8,556 nucleotides of DNA from Methanimicrococcus sp. (GTDB lineage: Archaea > Halobacteriota > Methanosarcinia > Methanosarcinales > Methanosarcinaceae): positions 1 to 8,556 of the forward strand of contig WRNK01000044.1 of NCBI GenBank assembly GCA_009776675.1, read 5' to 3'. Of this stretch, positions 7,106 through 8,556 are shown in pieces (position 1 is the first letter of the stretch; the number at the start of each line of letters is the position of its first letter). Both the position numbers and the translations under genes were made by a program. The notes beneath the pieces are model-generated. The model was given only the letters and a program-made list of their open reading frames with translations. It did no database searches and was not told where the DNA came from.

Positions 7106-7423
7106 TTAAAACAATTCCGTCTGCTCGGAACATGCCGTGTCTTTTATTTTTTCGCCATTCTGACGGCGTATTTCGTTAATTTCCTTCTCGATTTCGGCGT
7201 GTCTTTTCATAGCTTGTATATTGTTCGGGTCCGATTCAATGCGGAATCTCGTTTTGTTCTCGTCAGTATAAATTTTTATATAGCCGCATTCTTTTAAGGC
7301 AGCATCGCAACTTTGTTTGAAATATGCTGTCCGTTCAGAACTCGTCATATCTTTTATTTCTTCGTAAATTTGGCGGCGTATTGCGTGAATTTCATCCAAG
7401 ACCGGATCGTCAGTTTTTTTCAT
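7106..7423 (-). CDS. Two-unit PIN-partner protein, third gene of the array (second unit truncated)
   Basis: A 105-residue protein starting at the ATG reading from 7423, with a good Shine-Dalgarno (GGAGG, 9-base spacing). Unit 1 is complete: DDPVLDEIHAIRRQIYEE, KDMTSSERTAYFKQ, then GYIKIYTDENKTRFRIE. A second, diverged unit starts near residue 80 (EINEIRRQNGEKIKDTACSEQT) and stops early. Compared with the first array gene, one extra base near 7110 turns TAYFKQS into TELF-stop. The rest of unit 2 can still be traced out of frame down to about 7050, where it fuses to the PIN remnant. Probably a PIN-partner (antitoxin-like) protein by homology and position; whether this shortened form works is unknown. 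Confidence 0.62.
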   Translation of the reverse strand: MKKTDDPVLDEIHAIRRQIYEEIKDMTSSERTAYFKQSCDAALKECGYIKIYTDENKTRFRIESDPNNIQAMKRHAEIEKEINEIRRQNGEKIKDTACSEQTELF

Positions 7424-7431
7424 CGTCGATT

Positions 7432-7453
7432 GCCTCCTTTGGAGAGTTTATTT
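7432..7453 (-). repeat. Shine-Dalgarno repeat block, copy 3 (before the third array gene)
   Basis: A 22-base block identical to 7659-7680 and 8094-8115. On the minus strand its core is CTCCAAAGGAGG: the ribosome binding site GGAGG preceded by its own complement CTCC. Exactly 9 bases separate GGAGG from the ATG at 7423. Confidence 0.85.
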
Positions 7454-7458
7454 TTACT

Positions 7459-7650
7459 TTATTCAAAGTGGAACTGTGTTTTTTTATCATCAATATAAAC
7501 AATTTTATATCCAAGTTCTTTCGCAGTGTCTTCAACGCTTTGTTTATAATATGCTGTCCGCTCGGAACTCGTCATATCTTTTGTTTTTTCGTAAATTTGG
7601 CGGCGTATCGCGTGAATTTCATCCAAGACGGGGTCATCGGTTTTTTTCAT
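7459..7650 (-). CDS. Single-unit PIN-partner protein (putative antitoxin), second gene of the array
   Basis: A 63-residue complete single unit, the cleanest copy in the array. The N-terminal helix DDPVLDEIHAIRRQIYEK is followed by KDMTSSERTAYYKQ and a predicted beta hairpin GYKIVYIDDKKTQFHFE ending in TAA. It starts at the ATG reading from 7650, 9 bases after GGAGG. That ATG overlaps the stop (ATGA) of the out-of-frame end of the previous gene, so ribosomes may pass directly between them. The IYE-x-TKDM-x-S-x-E core is shared with the 41-residue partner of the first PIN gene. An antitoxin or PIN-binding role is inferred from position after a PIN gene. Little else can be said of its biochemistry. 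Confidence 0.7.
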   Translation of the reverse strand: MKKTDDPVLDEIHAIRRQIYEKTKDMTSSERTAYYKQSVEDTAKELGYKIVYIDDKKTQFHFE

Positions 7651-7658
7651 TGTTCAGT

Positions 7659-7680
7659 GCCTCCTTTGGAGAGTTTATTT
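7659..7680 (-). repeat. Shine-Dalgarno repeat block, copy 2 (before the second array gene)
   Basis: Identical 22-base block, 9 bases from GGAGG to the ATG at 7650. It is directly adjacent to the hairpin at 7679-7700. It lies in translated but out-of-frame sequence derived from the PIN gene end. Confidence 0.85.
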
Positions 7681-7700
7681 CTGCTTAATTCAAAGCAGAA
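7679..7700 (-). repeat. Perfect 8-base-pair hairpin before the second array gene
   Basis: TTCTGCTT (7679-7686) pairs with AAGCAGAA (7693-7700) around a six-base loop. In minus-strand RNA it would form at the end of the FCFE coding stretch, just upstream of the Shine-Dalgarno block. The equivalent place before the third gene (7456-7469) keeps a shorter stem in which one G-C pair has become A-T. Confidence 0.55.
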
Positions 7701-7731
7701 TTGCGTTTTTTTGTCGTCGAGATAAACGATC

Positions 7732-8085
7732 TTATAAGCCGTGTTTTTTTGCGGCAGGTTCGCTTTGTTTAAAATATGCTGTCTGCTCGGAACACGCTGT
7801 GTCTTTTGTTCTTTCATCATGCGGACGGCATATTTCATTCATCTTATCCACGTTTGCAGCGTATCTTTCCATAGCTTGTATATTGTCAGGGTCCAGTTCA
7901 AGGCGGAACATCGTTTTTTCCTCGTCAAGATAAATTTTTATATAGCCCCTTTCTTTTATGGCGGCATCACCGCGTTGATTAAAATATGCCGTACACTCTT
8001 CATCAGTCATATCTTTTATTTTTTCGTTAATCTTGCGGCGTATCGCGTGAATTTCATCCAAGACTGGGTCGTCGATTTTTTTCAT
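7732..8085 (-). CDS. Two-unit PIN-partner protein (putative antitoxin), first gene of the array, frameshifted near its end
   Basis: A 117-residue protein made of two tandem, diverged units. Unit 1: DDPVLDEIHAIRRKINEK, KDMTDEECTAYFNQ, GYIKIYLDEEKTMFRLE. A connector, DPDNIQAMERYAANVDK, leads to unit 2: MNEICRPHDERTKDTACSEQ, TAYFKQSEPAAKKHG. The expected last strand pair of unit 2 (YKIVYLDDKKTQFCFE) follows immediately but in another frame, so the product is probably shortened by about 16 residues. The gene starts at the ATG reading from 8085, inside the last codons of the PIN gene (32-base overlap), 9 bases after GGAGG. Overlap and order (PIN first, partner second) repeat the layout at 817-1393. 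It probably binds and controls the adjacent PIN protein (inference). Confidence 0.66.
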   Translation of the reverse strand: MKKIDDPVLDEIHAIRRKINEKIKDMTDEECTAYFNQRGDAAIKERGYIKIYLDEEKTMFRLELDPDNIQAMERYAANVDKMNEICRPHDERTKDTACSEQTAYFKQSEPAAKKHGL

Positions 8086-8551
8086 AGTCCAGTGCCTCCT
8101 TTGGAGAGTTTATTTCTACAGTTTTATATCCTAGTGAAGTGTTGATTTCATTTGTAAGTGCAATCGTTTTTTTTCTGACAATATGACGGAAGTTTAGGCT
8201 GACAATTGTATCTAATTTGTTAACCGAAGCGGCGGCAATATGCATCGCATCGGTCAGTGAGTTTTTCGGAAGTGCGCCTTCGAAAAGATACTTCCTTGCA
8301 AGTTTATTCGCGGCATCAGAAGGACCAAGAACCTTTATATTGTACTATTTTGTAAGGTCAAACATCTGGTCGTATTTTTCACGAGGTGCGGCTTCTAATT
8401 CATCAATCACATACTTCGATGTATATGGCTCAAATATTCCCGCCGTGCATGCTTCAAACAGTGCCTTTGTATCGTCATGAAATCCTTGATTTCTTGTATC
8501 GAAATAATGATTAAATAGAGTCGTTTCTAAATATATTTTTTTCTTTTCCAT
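8054..8551 (-). CDS. PIN-domain ribonuclease (VapC-like) with one in-frame UAG at codon 69
   Basis: Reading from ATG 8551 to TGA 8054 gives 165 codons in one uninterrupted frame apart from TAG at 8345-8347. Residues 1-68 hold E9 (YLETTLF; Glu for the first acidic residue is known in this subfamily) and E51 (DELEAAP). Residues 70-164 hold D101 (LTDAMHIAAASV), N120 (SLNFRHIV) and the C-terminal motif SPKEALDYE. Both halves align over their full length with the intact PIN gene at 929-1393, so this is one gene. Stopping at UAG would remove half the active site. It is either a fresh nonsense pseudogene or, if the host decodes UAG as pyrrolysine, a full-length protein. It overlaps the first array gene by 32 bases and encodes that gene's Shine-Dalgarno. 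Only five bases of upstream sequence are in view. Confidence 0.75.
8094..8115 (-). repeat. Shine-Dalgarno repeat block, copy 1 (inside the PIN gene, ancestral)
   Basis: The 22-base block here is part of the PIN coding sequence, where it encodes INSPKEA; AAG-GAG-GCA supplies the ribosome binding site of the overlapping partner gene at 8085. Copies 2 and 3 lie outside any PIN frame, so this copy is the likely source. Confidence 0.85.
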
Positions 8552-8556
8552 AAGTG

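Larger units (their letters stand above)
7647..7736 (-). pseudogene. Out-of-frame C-terminal end of the first array gene's second unit
   Basis: The 29 codons begin YKIVYLDDKKTQFCFE and match the C-terminal hairpin of the single-unit gene (YKIVYIDDKKTQFHFE). They belong to the second unit of the gene starting at 8085 but lie one frame away: a net one-base shift after GCAAAAAAACAC leads the upstream frame to TAA at 7732-7734. The normal stop after FE has become TTA, so this frame runs on through the Shine-Dalgarno repeat and ends at TGA overlapping the next ATG. Confidence 0.65.

Noticed and set aside
7106..8115. CRISPR-like spaced repeats (22-base block three times)
   Set aside because: Spacing is irregular (227 and 435 bases), the intervals are coding, and the repeats are explained as ribosome binding sites derived from the PIN gene.
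7019..8145. Several plus-strand open frames opposite the partner array (7019-7297, 7324-7725, 7741-8145)
   Set aside because: They repeat only because they are antisense to the duplicated minus-strand units; their Phe/Cys-rich translations match nothing I recognise, and the minus-strand genes have Shine-Dalgarno sites.
8054..8245. Separate short gene starting at the internal ATG reading from 8245
   Set aside because: This ATG lies inside the PIN motif TDAMHIAA; the frame continues upstream to the UAG and beyond, so it is the C-terminal part of one PIN gene.
1..8556. tRNA, rRNA, insertion sequence, or attachment site
   Set aside because: No cloverleaf, rRNA segment, transposase frame, terminal inverted repeat or integrase was seen by eye on either strand.

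Overview
The window looks like the chromosome of a methanogenic euryarchaeon, perhaps a Methanosarcinales relative (inference; no marker gene fixes the lineage). The reasons are an HVO_0476-type zinc-finger protein, a helix-hairpin-helix MutS-like ATPase of the archaeal kind, TATA elements about 25 bases upstream of start codons (leaderless genes), a GGTGAT Shine-Dalgarno, and a queuosine/archaeosine-precursor transporter. All real genes end in TAA or TGA; the only in-frame UAG lies inside a PIN-toxin gene.

Layout. At 1-699 (+) is the 3' part of a VUT/YhhQ-type transporter, closed by a strong hairpin terminator that contains its stop codon. At 817-1393 (-) is a two-gene PIN-toxin unit: a complete PIN protein overlapping a 41-residue partner gene. 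A short divergent promoter region (1394-1537) leads to a 725-residue MutS-like ATPase (1538-3715, +). Next is a compact Type II restriction-modification pair (3798-6201, +): a PD-(D/E)xK endonuclease followed one base later by a gamma-type N6-adenine methyltransferase. It is visibly richer in A+T than its neighbours and is probably acquired. The HVO_0476-family protein (6319-6939, +) follows, with its own TATA box, Shine-Dalgarno and terminator.

The last 1.6 kb (7000-8551) is entirely minus-strand and is the most unusual part. A second PIN-toxin gene, interrupted by one in-frame UAG, overlaps a tandem array of partner genes. The array holds three start-bearing genes built from five copies of a roughly 55-residue unit (arrangement 2+1+2), each gene preceded by the same 22-base Shine-Dalgarno block. 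That block is a duplicate of the PIN gene's own 3' codons. The array ends in a chimeric junction with a 50-base remnant of the PIN gene's 3' end, which shows it grew by duplication and recombination.

Together the window mixes housekeeping genes (tRNA modification supply, MutS-like ATPase, zinc-finger protein) with three accessory modules: two related PIN/partner units and one restriction-modification system.
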